Source: Acidobacteriota bacterium
Lineage (GTDB): Bacteria; Acidobacteriota; Blastocatellia; Pyrinomonadales; Pyrinomonadaceae
Length of the DNA stretch: 64,000 nt
Assembly (NCBI GenBank): GCA_016703965.1
Contig: JADJBB010000025.1
Span: 248,001 to 312,000 of the forward strand
Direction: 5' to 3'
The translations under genes and the position numbers were made by a program. Shown in pieces: positions 24,691-34,293 of this stretch. The notes under the pieces are model-generated. The model worked only from the letters and a program-made list of their open reading frames with translations. It ran no database searches and was not told the origin of the DNA. Each line of letters starts with the position of its first letter. Position 1 is the first letter of the stretch.

Positions 24691-26529
24691 ATGACTACTA
24701 ACGGAATTTTACAGATACTGCTGTTTTTCTTCGTCCTTACGTTACTCGCAAAGCCTGTGGGCATTTATCTGCTCAAGGTCTATAACGGCGAGAGGACGAT
24801 ACTCAGCACCATTTTCGGCCCGGTAGAGCGCCTGTTTTATGCGATCACGCGGGTTGATCCGGCACGCGAGATGAACTGGAAGCAGTACGGCATCGCGATG
24901 CTGCTATTCAGCCTCGTATCATCGATCGCGCTGTATGCGGTCCAACGGCTGCAGTTCTATTTGCCGCTCAATACGCAGGAGTTTGCCGGTCCGACCGCCG
25001 ATTCATCGTTTAACACGGCCGTTTCATTTGTAACTAACACCAATTGGCAGGGTTACGGCGGCGAGACGACGATGAGCTATTACACACAGATGACTGGACT
25101 CGCCCTGCAGAACTTTCTCTCGGCGGCGGTCGGCATGGCTTTAGCCATTGTGTTTATCCGCGGTATCGCTCGGTTTGAGACTGACAAACTCGGCAATTTC
25201 TGGGTCGATCTCGTCCGAGGGACGCTGTACGTCTTGCTGCCGCTGTCTTTTCTTGCCGCGATATTCTTTGTGTCGCAAGGCGTAGTCCAGAATTTTAAGG
25301 CGTATGATACTGCTCAGCTTACTCAGTCGTTCGTTGTACAGGTGGATAAGAAAGACGCCGATGGAAACGTGGTCAAGGATGAGGCGGGTGAAAACGTAAA
25401 AGAGGACAGCACGGTCAACACTCAGACTATCGCGCAGGGGCCAGTTGCATCGCAGCTAGCGATCAAAATGCTGGGTACGAACGGAGGCGGCTTTTTCAAC
25501 GCCAACTCCGCCCATCCATTCGAGAATCCTACACCGTTCTCAAATCTTATCCAGATGCTGCTGATTTTCATCATTCCGGCCGGATTCACGTACACGCTCG
25601 GCCGAATGGTTAAGTCGCCGGGGCACGGATGGGCCGTTTATGCGGCGATGTCGATACTATTTCTCACCGGAGCGTTTATAACCTACGGAGCTGAGTCACA
25701 AGGTAACCCTCTTTACCCGGCTAATGTCGACCAAGTGGTGGTGGGCGGAAATTTTGAGGGTAAGGAAACCCGGTTTGGTGTTGCGAACTCAGCCTTGTTC
25801 GCAACAGTTACGACAGACGCCTCGTGCGGTGCCGTGAACTCGATGCATGACAGTTTTACGCCGATCGGCGGCATGGTTCCGCTTGTGAATATTATGCTCG
25901 GCGAGGTGGTGTTCGGCGGCGTCGGTGCGGGGATGTACGGGATCCTTGTGATGATCATCCTAACAGTTTTCTTGGCCGGTCTGATGGTGGGCAGGACCCC
26001 AGAATACCTCGGCAAGAAGATAGAGGCGTACGACGTTCAAATGGCGACGTTGTATATATTGATCTTCCCGTTGACCATCCTTGGCTTCACAGCGATATCG
26101 TCTGTGTCACCTGATTTCGGGCTAACGTCGTTAAATAATCAAGGGGCACACGGTTTATCGGAAATTCTTTACGCATTCACGTCGGGAACCGGAAACAACG
26201 GGTCAGCATTCGCCGGGATAAGCGCAAACACTCTGTGGTACAACACGACGATCGGCATCGCGATGCTGGTCGGCAGATTCTTCATGATCATTCCGATGCT
26301 TGCTATTGCGGGCAACTTGGCAGGCAAGAAAAAGATACCCGCGACGCTTGGAACGTTTCCAGTAAATACGCCGTTATTCGCGGTTCTACTCGTGAGTATC
26401 ATCTTGATCGTCGGAGCTCTGACGTTCTTCCCGGTGCTCTCCTTTCACCGATCCTGGAGCATTTCCAGATGTATGCTGGACAGACATTCTAAAAATGGGG
26501 ACTGGACGAGCTGTTCGCTCTCCAAATAA
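24691..26529 (+). CDS. kdpA: Potassium-transporting ATPase, potassium-binding subunit (C-terminal frameshift)
   Basis: 612 residues as read. Ten membrane helices with the four KdpA selectivity loops, including FNTAVSFVTNTNWQGYGGE and LGTNGGGFFNANSAHPFENP, and the later ones around DASCGAVNSMHDSFTPIGG and SGTGNNGSAFAG. It binds and passes K+ in the KdpFABC P-type pump. After FFPVLS (codon at 26443) the frame leaves the family. One extra T in the TTT at 26443-26445 would give FSPILEHFQMYAGQTF and a stop at 26490-26492. As read, the tail is 27 unrelated residues. All catalytic loops are upstream of the lesion. A sequence error is the simplest explanation. Confidence 0.93.
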   Translation: MTTNGILQILLFFFVLTLLAKPVGIYLLKVYNGERTILSTIFGPVERLFYAITRVDPAREMNWKQYGIAMLLFSLVSSIALYAVQRLQFYLPLNTQEFAGPTADSSFNTAVSFVTNTNWQGYGGETTMSYYTQMTGLALQNFLSAAVGMALAIVFIRGIARFETDKLGNFWVDLVRGTLYVLLPLSFLAAIFFVSQGVVQNFKAYDTAQLTQSFVVQVDKKDADGNVVKDEAGENVKEDSTVNTQTIAQGPVASQLAIKMLGTNGGGFFNANSAHPFENPTPFSNLIQMLLIFIIPAGFTYTLGRMVKSPGHGWAVYAAMSILFLTGAFITYGAESQGNPLYPANVDQVVVGGNFEGKETRFGVANSALFATVTTDASCGAVNSMHDSFTPIGGMVPLVNIMLGEVVFGGVGAGMYGILVMIILTVFLAGLMVGRTPEYLGKKIEAYDVQMATLYILIFPLTILGFTAISSVSPDFGLTSLNNQGAHGLSEILYAFTSGTGNNGSAFAGISANTLWYNTTIGIAMLVGRFFMIIPMLAIAGNLAGKKKIPATLGTFPVNTPLFAVLLVSIILIVGALTFFPVLSFHRSWSISRCMLDRHSKNGDWTSCSLSK

Positions 26530-26534
26530 AGAAC

Positions 26535-28583
26535 ATGAAAAACGCAATTTCAATTTGGGATAAAGACATTATCATTCAGGCACTCGGTGGTTCTGTGAAA
26601 AAGCTCGATCCGCGCAAGATGCTGAAAAATCCGGTGATGTTCGTAGTTGAGGTCGGCGCAGCATTTCTGACCTTGCGTATGATCGCCGGTTTCGTCTCGC
26701 CCATGGCTGGAAGCAGCTTTGGTTTCGAACTGCAGATCACACTCTGGCTGTGGTTTACGGTTCTATTCGCAAACTTCGCCGAGGCTATGGCTGAAGGCCG
26801 GGGAAAGGCGCAGGCAGATACGCTTCGTAAATCCCGGACCGAGACGAGTGCGACGTTGATCGATACTGACGGCTCTAAGCGCGTCGTTCCGGCTCCGGAT
26901 CTAAGAAAAGGCGACGTGGTATATGTCATCGCCGGTGAGTTCATCCCCGGCGACGGCGAGGTCGTGGAAGGCGTAGCTTCGGTCGATGAATCAGCAATAA
27001 CCGGCGAATCTGCTCCAGTCATTCGCGAATCGGGCGGCGACCGTTCAGCGGTCACAGGCGGCACTCGAGTGCTTTCTGACTGGATAAAAGTCAAGATAAC
27101 CTCAAATCCGGGCGAAACGTTCATAGATCGCATGATCGCGTTGGTTGAAGGAGCTTCTCGGCAAAAGACCCCGAATGAGATCGCATTGAACATACTTCTT
27201 TCAGGGCTGACGATCGTTTTTCTGCTCGCGGTGGTTACTTTGCAGCCGTTCGCGATCTATTCGAATGCCCGGCAGACTATTTTCGTGTTGATCTCGCTGC
27301 TAGTATGCCTCATCCCGACGACTATCGGTGGTTTGCTCTCTGCGATCGGTATTGCGGGAATGGATCGCTTGATCCAGCACAATGTACTTGCAATGTCAGG
27401 TCGTGCAGTCGAAGCTGCGGGTGATGTGAATACGCTTTTGCTCGATAAAACCGGGACGATCACGCTCGGAAATCGTCAGGCTAGCGAGTTCATCCCGATC
27501 GGCAACGTTACGGATGAAGAACTAGCGGACGCCGCCCAGCTTTCGTCACTGGCAGATGAAACGCCGGAAGGGCGATCGATCGTCGTGCTGGCGAAAGAGA
27601 AATATGGCCTTCGCGGTGTCGAAATCGCACAGCTTTCTACGGGCAAGGCCGAATTCATACCGTTTACTGCTCAAACACGTATGTCGGGAGTAAATTTCGA
27701 TGGTCGCCAGATCCGCAAAGGTGCCGTAGATGCGATCGAAAAGTATGTGGCGAGTGGCGGCCAGCAATCCCCTGCGGAACTTCGGGAGGTTGTTGAAAGG
27801 ATCGCGAAGGCAGGCGGAACGCCGCTTGTCGTCGCTGACAATTTCAGACCACTCGGCGTTATATACCTAAAAGATATCGTCAAGAGCGGGATGAAAGAAC
27901 GTTTTAACCAGCTTCGGCAGATGGGTATCAGAACTGTTATGATCACGGGCGATAATCCGTTGACAGCCGCTTCGATCGCCAACGAAGCCGGGGTTGACGA
28001 TTTTCTCGCGGAAGCGACGCCGGAAGACAAGATGGCGTTGATCAAACGTGAGCAAGCCGAAGGTAAGCTTGTGGCGATGACAGGCGATGGAACGAACGAC
28101 GCCCCCGCTCTCGCCCAAGCTGATGTCGGTGTCGCGATGAACACCGGAACGCAGGCTGCAAAAGAGGCAGGGAACATGGTCGATCTCGATAGCAACCCGA
28201 CGAAGCTGATCGAAGTTGTTGAGATCGGTAAGCAACTGCTAATGACACGCGGCGCATTAACGACGTTCTCGATCGCGAACGACGTTGCGAAGTACTTTGC
28301 AATTATCCCGGCGATGTTTGCCTCGACATTTCCGGTACTCAACGCGTTGAATATCATGGGTTTGAAAACATCTCAATCGGCGATACTCTCGGCCGTTATC
28401 TTTAACGCACTCGTGATCGTCGCCCTGATACCGCTCGCCCTAAGAGGCGTTAAATACAGGCCGATGTCCGCGTCCAGGCTGCTGCAGAGAAATCTGCTCG
28501 TTTATGGACTCGGCGGAATAATAGCACCGTTCGTCGGTATCAAAATTATTGATCTGATAATCACGGCACTAGGCTTGGCATAA
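26535..28583 (+). CDS. kdpB: Potassium-transporting ATPase, ATP-binding subunit
   Basis: 682 residues. P-type ATPase with the TGES loop (ITGESAPV), phosphorylation motif DKTGT (in LLLDKTGTITLGN), nucleotide-binding domain and hinge GDGTNDAPALAQADVG. It hydrolyses ATP to drive K+ uptake through KdpA. Length and motif order are typical. Confidence 0.98.
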   Translation: MKNAISIWDKDIIIQALGGSVKKLDPRKMLKNPVMFVVEVGAAFLTLRMIAGFVSPMAGSSFGFELQITLWLWFTVLFANFAEAMAEGRGKAQADTLRKSRTETSATLIDTDGSKRVVPAPDLRKGDVVYVIAGEFIPGDGEVVEGVASVDESAITGESAPVIRESGGDRSAVTGGTRVLSDWIKVKITSNPGETFIDRMIALVEGASRQKTPNEIALNILLSGLTIVFLLAVVTLQPFAIYSNARQTIFVLISLLVCLIPTTIGGLLSAIGIAGMDRLIQHNVLAMSGRAVEAAGDVNTLLLDKTGTITLGNRQASEFIPIGNVTDEELADAAQLSSLADETPEGRSIVVLAKEKYGLRGVEIAQLSTGKAEFIPFTAQTRMSGVNFDGRQIRKGAVDAIEKYVASGGQQSPAELREVVERIAKAGGTPLVVADNFRPLGVIYLKDIVKSGMKERFNQLRQMGIRTVMITGDNPLTAASIANEAGVDDFLAEATPEDKMALIKREQAEGKLVAMTGDGTNDAPALAQADVGVAMNTGTQAAKEAGNMVDLDSNPTKLIEVVEIGKQLLMTRGALTTFSIANDVAKYFAIIPAMFASTFPVLNALNIMGLKTSQSAILSAVIFNALVIVALIPLALRGVKYRPMSASRLLQRNLLVYGLGGIIAPFVGIKIIDLIITALGLA

Positions 28584-28642
28584 TTGGTGTTTTGATCTTT
28601 GACGCGCGCCACAAATAGGGCCAAAGCTCATAAAATAAGAAC

Positions 28643-29206
28643 ATGAAAGACATAATCACATCCGTTTTAATGCTGGTTGTTTTCACCATTTCGCTCGGAA
28701 TACTATATCCACTCGCCGTTTGGGGCGTAGGCCAGGCGATCTTTCCATATCAGGCAAACGGCTCGCTGATAGTTAAGGACGGGAAAACTGTAGGCTCGGA
28801 GTTGATCGGACAGACATTCACCGCTCCCGGATATTTTCATTCGCGTCCGTCCGCTGCCGGAAATGGCTACGACGCAGGTGCGTCAAGTGGTTCAAATCTT
28901 GGCCCAACCAGCAAAAAGTTGATCGACCGGATCGAGACCGATTCGGAAACGATCAAGGCTGAGAACCCAAATGCAAAGATCCCGGTCGACCTGGTTACAA
29001 CGAGTGCGTCTGGGCTCGACCCGCACATTTCACCGGCGGCAGCTGAGTTTCAGGTTCCGAGAGTTGCAAAGGAACGCGGGATCAGCGAGTCGCAAGTTCG
29101 CAACGCTATCAAGAAATACTCAAGCGGCCGCGATCTTGGATTTCTGGGTGAACCACGGGTAAATGTGCTGTTATTGAATTTGGCTTTGGATCGGAAGGAA
29201 TATTGA
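28643..29206 (+). CDS. kdpC: Potassium-transporting ATPase, KdpC subunit
   Basis: 187 residues. One N-terminal membrane helix (about 8-32), then the periplasmic domain with SELIGQTFTAPGYFHSRPSAAG and SASGLDPHISPAAAEFQVPRVAKERG. KdpC supports ATP and K+ binding in the pump. Follows kdpB by 59 bases. Confidence 0.98.
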   Translation: MKDIITSVLMLVVFTISLGILYPLAVWGVGQAIFPYQANGSLIVKDGKTVGSELIGQTFTAPGYFHSRPSAAGNGYDAGASSGSNLGPTSKKLIDRIETDSETIKAENPNAKIPVDLVTTSASGLDPHISPAAAEFQVPRVAKERGISESQVRNAIKKYSSGRDLGFLGEPRVNVLLLNLALDRKEY

Positions 29207-29228
29207 TCCGAGCCATCTAGAAGAGTTT

Positions 29229-30407
29229 ATGTTCGTTGACACGGAGATCACAGAAATGCCGAACCGCGATGCCGGCGTCCGGCCTTCGCCCGAATCACTA
29301 TTGCGTAAATTGCATGATAATGAACGGGCAAAACTTCGTGTTTACATAGGTGCCGCAGCCGGTGTCGGCAAAACCTACAAAATGCTCGAAGATGCTCACC
29401 AGCTTAAAGAGCAGGGCATCGACGTTGTTATCGCCGTTGTCGAAACTCATGGCAGAGCTGAGACAGAAGAGCAGATCAAGGATCTTGAGGTAATTCCGGC
29501 AAAACAGATCGAGTATCGCGGCAATACCTTTGAAGAAATGGACCTGGCGGCTGTTATTGCCCGGCATCCGGCGGTCGCAATTGTCGACGAGCTCGCTCAC
29601 TCCAACATCGAAGGTGCCAAGAACGAAAAGCGTTATCAGGACGTAAAAGAACTACTTGAGCATGGCATTTCCGTCATAACAGCGGTCAATATTCAACATA
29701 TCGAGTCGTTGAATGATGTCGTGGTTCGCACGACCGGAGTTCAGGTGCGCGAAACGGTTCCTGACTGTTTTTTTAAGAAGGCGGACGAGGTGATCGACGT
29801 TGACATTTCGATCGATACGCTCCGAACGCGTTTGCGACAGGGCAAGATCTACTCGGTGGAAAAGATAGAGCAGGCTCTAACCAACTTTTTCCGCAAAGGA
29901 AATCTCGCCACCCTACGTGAACTCGCGCTCCGACAAGTAGCCCAGCAGCAAGCGGTAAAGGATACCGAATACCGCGAACGAGAAGGCCTCGACCATGCGA
30001 TCATTCCGGAAAAGGTAATGGTTTGTATGGCATCGCGAGGAAGCGCGAAAAAGATCCTGCGAACGGGATCGCGGATCGCGGGAAGATTTGCAACTGAGGA
30101 TTGGTTTGCGGTCTACGTCGAAACGCCAAAGGAAGAGCCTGGCCGGATCGATCCTAAGGCGTATGCTGCCCTACAAGAAAACATCAAATTTGCCGAGACT
30201 CTCGGCGCGAAGGTGATCAAGCTGAAATCCGCAAACGTCGCCGACGCCCTCCTGCAATATGCTCGCGAGGAAGGCATCACTCACGTCATATTTGGCCAGT
30301 CTGCCCGCACTCGCTGGGATATATTCTGGCGCGGTTCCGTAATTAATCGCTTCCTAGCCGAAGTGAAAGACGCCGCGGTTCATGTCATTCCTATCGAAAA
30401 AGACTGA
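29229..30407 (+). CDS. kdpD: KdpD N-terminal half: KdpD sensor domain with USP domain, no kinase
   Basis: 392 residues. The KdpD domain (about 35-245) has Walker A GAAAGVGKT (41-49) and AIVDELAHSN. A universal-stress-protein-like domain follows (about 255-390, KVMVCMASRGSAKKILRTGSRIAG). The membrane and kinase parts are absent; they are encoded at 19243-20358. The protein ends cleanly at 392 residues with no kinase remnant after it. Stand-alone N-terminal KdpD proteins are known in some cyanobacteria and deinococci. It probably binds nucleotide or a second messenger and tunes the kinase half. Confidence 0.9.
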   Translation: MFVDTEITEMPNRDAGVRPSPESLLRKLHDNERAKLRVYIGAAAGVGKTYKMLEDAHQLKEQGIDVVIAVVETHGRAETEEQIKDLEVIPAKQIEYRGNTFEEMDLAAVIARHPAVAIVDELAHSNIEGAKNEKRYQDVKELLEHGISVITAVNIQHIESLNDVVVRTTGVQVRETVPDCFFKKADEVIDVDISIDTLRTRLRQGKIYSVEKIEQALTNFFRKGNLATLRELALRQVAQQQAVKDTEYREREGLDHAIIPEKVMVCMASRGSAKKILRTGSRIAGRFATEDWFAVYVETPKEEPGRIDPKAYAALQENIKFAETLGAKVIKLKSANVADALLQYAREEGITHVIFGQSARTRWDIFWRGSVINRFLAEVKDAAVHVIPIEKD

Positions 30408-30472
30408 AGCCGTGCCCTGTTACGCCACCTTTTGCTTACGCGCTTCTTATCGGGCAGAATTAGAGTTCGATC

Positions 30473-31864
30473 ATGACTCGATTGCCCGAAAAACTCATGG
30501 AACTCGCATCCCGCATTAAAGCTAATGGCGGACGGGCGATGCTCGTTGGCGGCTGTGTTCGCGACGAATTAATGGGCATTTCGCATAAGGATTGGGATGT
30601 CGAGGTTTACGGAATCGAGCCAGCAAAGCTTCGTGAGATCCTCGATTCGGTGGGCGATGTTAACGTCGTCGGCGAGGCGTTCGCGGTTTATAAGATCGGG
30701 GATGATCTCGATGTTTCTATTCCTAGACGAGAAAGGAAAGTATCTGGCGGACATCGTGGATTCGTCGTCGAAGGCGACCCTGAAATGACGTTTGAAGAAG
30801 CGTGCTCGCGGCGGGATTTTACGATCAACGCGATCCTCGAGGATATCCTGACAGGTGAGATCCTCGACCCGTTTGATGGACGGCAGGACATTGATAAGAA
30901 GGTGCTCCGAATGGTTTCGGCGCAGACTTTTGCGGAAGATAGTCTGCGAGTTTTGCGTGCCTCCCAATTTGCGGCACGATTTGAGTTTGATATTGACAGT
31001 GAGACGGTTGACCTATGCAAACAGATCGATGTCACCGACTTACCAAAAGAGCGCATCTGGGGCGAACTCGAAAAACTTTTGCTTCTTCCGAAAAGGCCGT
31101 CGATCGGCCTGAAATGGCTGTATGAATTCGGCGTCGCCGAGCAGCTTTTTCCCGAGATGCAGGAGCTCGTCGGTGTTCCGCAGGAACCGGCGTGGCATCC
31201 TGAGGGTGATGTCGATGTGCACACTTTGATGGTGGTTGATGAGGCTCGAAAGTTGATCGACGAGCTCGACTATCCGCGTAAAGTTACGGTTATGCTCGGT
31301 GCTCTCGCTCATGATTTTGGTAAACCGCCAACGACTGAATTCATTGATGGCCGAACACGTTCGCTTGGCCACGATGAAGCGGGTGTCGAGCCGACATTGT
31401 CGTTTTTGGATACTCTTGGAATCCACACTCTTGACGGCTACGACGTGCGGAATCAGGTTGTTCAGCTTGTTCGATATCACCTCAAGCCGGGTGCCTATTA
31501 CGGCTCGAAAACGCCGGTCGGCGACGGAGCCTTTCGCCGTCTCGCCCGCAAGGTCGAATCCGATCTGCTCTATCGGGTGGCAAAGGCCGACAGCCTTGGC
31601 CGCTATCCTGAGGGCGATCCGGGTAAGGCGATTTTCGGTTCGGAAGCTCAGGAATGGTTCATCGAGAAGGTGAGGGAACTGCAGGTAGAAAAGAAGGCCC
31701 CTGACGAGATATTGATGGGAAGGCACCTTATCGATCTAGGACTAACGCCCGGGCCGCAGTTCAAGCGGATCTTGGATGCCGTTTATGAACTTCAACTCGA
31801 CGGAAAGGTCGTCGATCTCGACGGTGCGATCGCGGAAGCGAAAAAAATGATCTCGAGTTTTTAG
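30473..31864 (+). CDS. cca: tRNA nucleotidyltransferase / polyA polymerase family protein with HD domain
   Basis: 463 residues. Nucleotidyltransferase head (LVGGCVRDELMGISHKDWDVEVYG, with the GG and D-x-D metal residues), RRDFTINAI and the RNA-binding middle (DSLRVLRASQFAARF), then an HD domain (about 245-400) with AHDFGKPPTT. CCA-adding enzymes with HD repair tRNA 3' ends. Whether this copy adds CCA or only CC or A cannot be told from sequence alone. SDR and DprE genes converge on it from the other strand. Confidence 0.88.
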   Translation: MTRLPEKLMELASRIKANGGRAMLVGGCVRDELMGISHKDWDVEVYGIEPAKLREILDSVGDVNVVGEAFAVYKIGDDLDVSIPRRERKVSGGHRGFVVEGDPEMTFEEACSRRDFTINAILEDILTGEILDPFDGRQDIDKKVLRMVSAQTFAEDSLRVLRASQFAARFEFDIDSETVDLCKQIDVTDLPKERIWGELEKLLLLPKRPSIGLKWLYEFGVAEQLFPEMQELVGVPQEPAWHPEGDVDVHTLMVVDEARKLIDELDYPRKVTVMLGALAHDFGKPPTTEFIDGRTRSLGHDEAGVEPTLSFLDTLGIHTLDGYDVRNQVVQLVRYHLKPGAYYGSKTPVGDGAFRRLARKVESDLLYRVAKADSLGRYPEGDPGKAIFGSEAQEWFIEKVRELQVEKKAPDEILMGRHLIDLGLTPGPQFKRILDAVYELQLDGKVVDLDGAIAEAKKMISSF

Positions 31865-31978
31865 GAAATGCCGACACTGACCCGCGATTCGTCCCGGCTA
31901 GAAAATGTCCCGTTCAGCCGGTGATTTTTTTTGTAAAAATCACTTTTTCCCAACTTTACCAAAAAATACCAACTAAAA

Positions 31979-32211
31979 AGTGTGAATCGATTCACACTTT
32001 TGCGCTAACGAGGGCTGGAATGCCGATAAATACGGGGTTCCACCCATTCATGCCGGGCCGATCCGGCCAAAAACCGCAGATCGATTGGTAGAGGAAAATG
32101 CACCGTTTCTGGGACGTTTGCCGAAGATTGGTAGAGGTATTCGCGAGATTGGTCAAACGTGTGAATGAAGCGCCTGCGATCCCGCGATCGAATACGCCGG
32201 AAATGAGGTAA
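31979..32211 (+). repeat. Dispersed element, copy B (CRP-like palindrome plus LVEV-x2-RLVK segment)
   Basis: aaagtgtgaatcgattcaca and the following cttt (31979-32002) form a perfect 24-base palindrome containing TGTGA-N6-TCACA. Downstream, gattggtagagg occurs twice (32083-32094, 32126-32137), the second within gaggtattcgcgagattggtcaaa. A 37-codon frame (32098-32211) covers it (RLVEVFARLVKRVNE). The gap lies between two convergent gene ends, so a promoter role for a nearby known gene is unlikely. The rest of the gap 31865-32244 shows nothing else. Confidence 0.55.
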
Positions 32212-32244
32212 GGCCTCGGCCGCTGCCCACGAAGACAAAGAATT

Positions 32245-32979
32245 TTAGAGCTTTGTCTTCACGAAGATGAACTCCGGCACACTGCGAACTACATACATTA
32301 TCTGTCGCCAAATCGGCAAATAATACAGCGTGCTTTTGCCCGATCTATACGCCTTGAAGATTGCCTTCGCGATCTGTGCGGGTTTCGCCGTGAGCATTCC
32401 GGGCAAGTCCATCCCGTCCGTCATCTTAGTTTCGACAAAACCGGGTTTGACGGTGAGTACTTTAACCTTAGTCGTCGCGAGCCGATGCCGTAAACCTGCC
32501 ATAAATGCCGTAAAACCGGCTTTTGCAGACCCGTATATGTAGTTACTCTGCCGTCCTCGCTCACCTGCCACAGACGAAATTCCAATGATCGTTCCGGCGT
32601 TTCCTGTTTCAAAATCGTTGGCGACGATCGATAAGATCGATACTCCGCCGGTGTAATTTGATGTGATGACCTTTTCGGCTTCTGTCCAGTCTTTCTCGGA
32701 TATCTTTTGGTCTCCGAGTGTGCCGATCGCGTACAAGACAACGTCTGGCTTTATCGGCAGTTCGGCATAAAATGCCGCATGTGACGCAGGCTTTGCCGCG
32801 TCGAACTCTGCGGTATATACCTTCACGTTATGACGTATCTCGTGATCGGTGATCGCGTTCGCGAGGTCTGCGGAATTTCGGGCGGCGAGGATGAGATCGA
32901 ATCCGTTGGCCGCAAATTCGTGGGCACATGCTTGTGCGATATCAGATCGCGCCCCGAGTACTAAGAGTGTCTTTGACAT
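32245..32979 (-). CDS. Short-chain dehydrogenase, DprE2-like (decaprenylphosphoryl-2-keto-pentose reductase)
   Basis: 244 residues. SDR fold with the N-terminal nucleotide motif LVLGARSDIAQACAHEFAANG and the active site YIYGSAKAG (Tyr-x3-Lys) with an upstream Ser (GISSVAGERGRQ). In mycobacteria DprE2 reduces the 2-keto intermediate made by DprE1, giving decaprenylphosphoryl arabinose. It is the last gene of the four-gene operon and follows the DprE1-like gene by six bases. The lipid chain length here is unknown. Confidence 0.85.
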   Translation of the reverse strand: MSKTLLVLGARSDIAQACAHEFAANGFDLILAARNSADLANAITDHEIRHNVKVYTAEFDAAKPASHAAFYAELPIKPDVVLYAIGTLGDQKISEKDWTEAEKVITSNYTGGVSILSIVANDFETGNAGTIIGISSVAGERGRQSNYIYGSAKAGFTAFMAGLRHRLATTKVKVLTVKPGFVETKMTDGMDLPGMLTAKPAQIAKAIFKAYRSGKSTLYYLPIWRQIMYVVRSVPEFIFVKTKL

Positions 32980-32985
32980 AAAAAA

Positions 32986-34293
32986 CTAGAATTCCAGGCG
33001 TTCCGACTGCGTCGAGCTGAAATGCCCGAATGATACGATCTTTGAATACGACCTTCGAAAAGTTTCCGCCTTCATCCGCGCGTCTTTGGCAAGGTATATC
33101 CTGCCGCGATCTTCCAGAACTATCTCATCGAGTTCGTCCAAAAGCCGAAAAACGGACGGCTCAGCCTTAAAATCGAGTGCCAGCGTGTAGCCTTCCATAG
33201 GAAAACTCATCACGGCCTCAGGATCAGCTTTGCCGAATAGCTTGAGCACCGCAAGCGGTGAACCCTGGCCTGACCGACTCACTTTTTCCAGGATCCTCGT
33301 CAAACCGTCATAGCTCGTCTCAAGCGGCAGGACGAATTGGTACTGAACGAAACCATTCTTTCCATAAAGCCGATTCCAGTTTGTCATACCATCGAGCGGA
33401 TAAAAATAGGGCTCGAAATGAACCGTCGATCTAACCTCCGACCGCATCTGGCGATGATAATAAAGCGTATTAAATGCCTTTAGGCTCAGATAGTTGAGTG
33501 CGAACGACGGCATGAATAATGGAACGTTCAGAGCAGAGCCTGTGGCTTTTCGAAGCGGTTCATTATTAAATATCTTCGGCAGATCGCTCAAATTACAATG
33601 TTCCCCGAGCATCAGGATCGAACGTCCAATATCCTTTTTTGACGCAAAACAATCGAGCCACGCAACTGAATATGTGGAACTGCCCGACTGTTCAAATAGC
33701 TTCATCGTGCTTTCGAGGTCGGCGGTTTTATACGAGATCTGGTCGATGTAGGCAGTTTCTATCGGTTTCAGCTTGAATTTGACAGCTAAAATTACGCCCG
33801 TCAGCCCCATTCCGCCGCAGGTTTGCCAGAACAGGTCGGCATTCTCGGCTCGCGAGCAACGAAGGGTGGTTCCATCGCCTGTCATCAGATCAAAATGAAC
33901 GATGTGGTTCGCAAAGCTGCCGTCGCAGTGATGATTTTTGCCGTGAACGTCCGCCGCCACCGCACCGCCCACGGTTATGAATTTGGTGCCGGGCGTTACG
34001 GGTAAAAAGAATCCGCTGGGAACAATAACGTCGAGGATCTCGGAAAGCAGTACCCCGCTTTCGCATTCGATGATCCCGTTCTCGCGGTCGAATTCCAGGA
34101 ATTTATTGAGCCTGAGAGTAGAAAAGATATTCTCACCGAGTGACGAATCGCCGTAGCAGCGTCCGTTGCCGCGAGCGATCAGGTGTTCCGATTTCGCGAC
34201 CAACTTTCTGATCTCTGAGAGCTCCGCCGATTCGGTGACGTTGGCCTCAGCGGTTGGGTAGTTTCCCCAGTTTGTCACCATTTTACGAGGCAT
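32986..34293 (-). CDS. FAD-linked oxidase, DprE1-like (decaprenylphosphoryl-ribose 2-epimerase subunit)
   Basis: 435 residues. Vanillyl-alcohol-oxidase-type FAD fold. Long matches to my memory of mycobacterial DprE1: GNGRCYGDSSLGENI, PVTPGTKFITVGGAVAADVH, GKNHHCDGSFANHIV, and YPLDGMTNWNRLYGKNGFVQ. DprE1 oxidises the 2-OH of lipid-linked ribose. The position matching Cys387, the target of benzothiazinones, appears to be Ala (YTLALDF against NICVDF). The start overlaps ubiA by 11 bases. Confidence 0.87.
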   Translation of the reverse strand: MPRKMVTNWGNYPTAEANVTESAELSEIRKLVAKSEHLIARGNGRCYGDSSLGENIFSTLRLNKFLEFDRENGIIECESGVLLSEILDVIVPSGFFLPVTPGTKFITVGGAVAADVHGKNHHCDGSFANHIVHFDLMTGDGTTLRCSRAENADLFWQTCGGMGLTGVILAVKFKLKPIETAYIDQISYKTADLESTMKLFEQSGSSTYSVAWLDCFASKKDIGRSILMLGEHCNLSDLPKIFNNEPLRKATGSALNVPLFMPSFALNYLSLKAFNTLYYHRQMRSEVRSTVHFEPYFYPLDGMTNWNRLYGKNGFVQYQFVLPLETSYDGLTRILEKVSRSGQGSPLAVLKLFGKADPEAVMSFPMEGYTLALDFKAEPSVFRLLDELDEIVLEDRGRIYLAKDARMKAETFRRSYSKIVSFGHFSSTQSERLEF

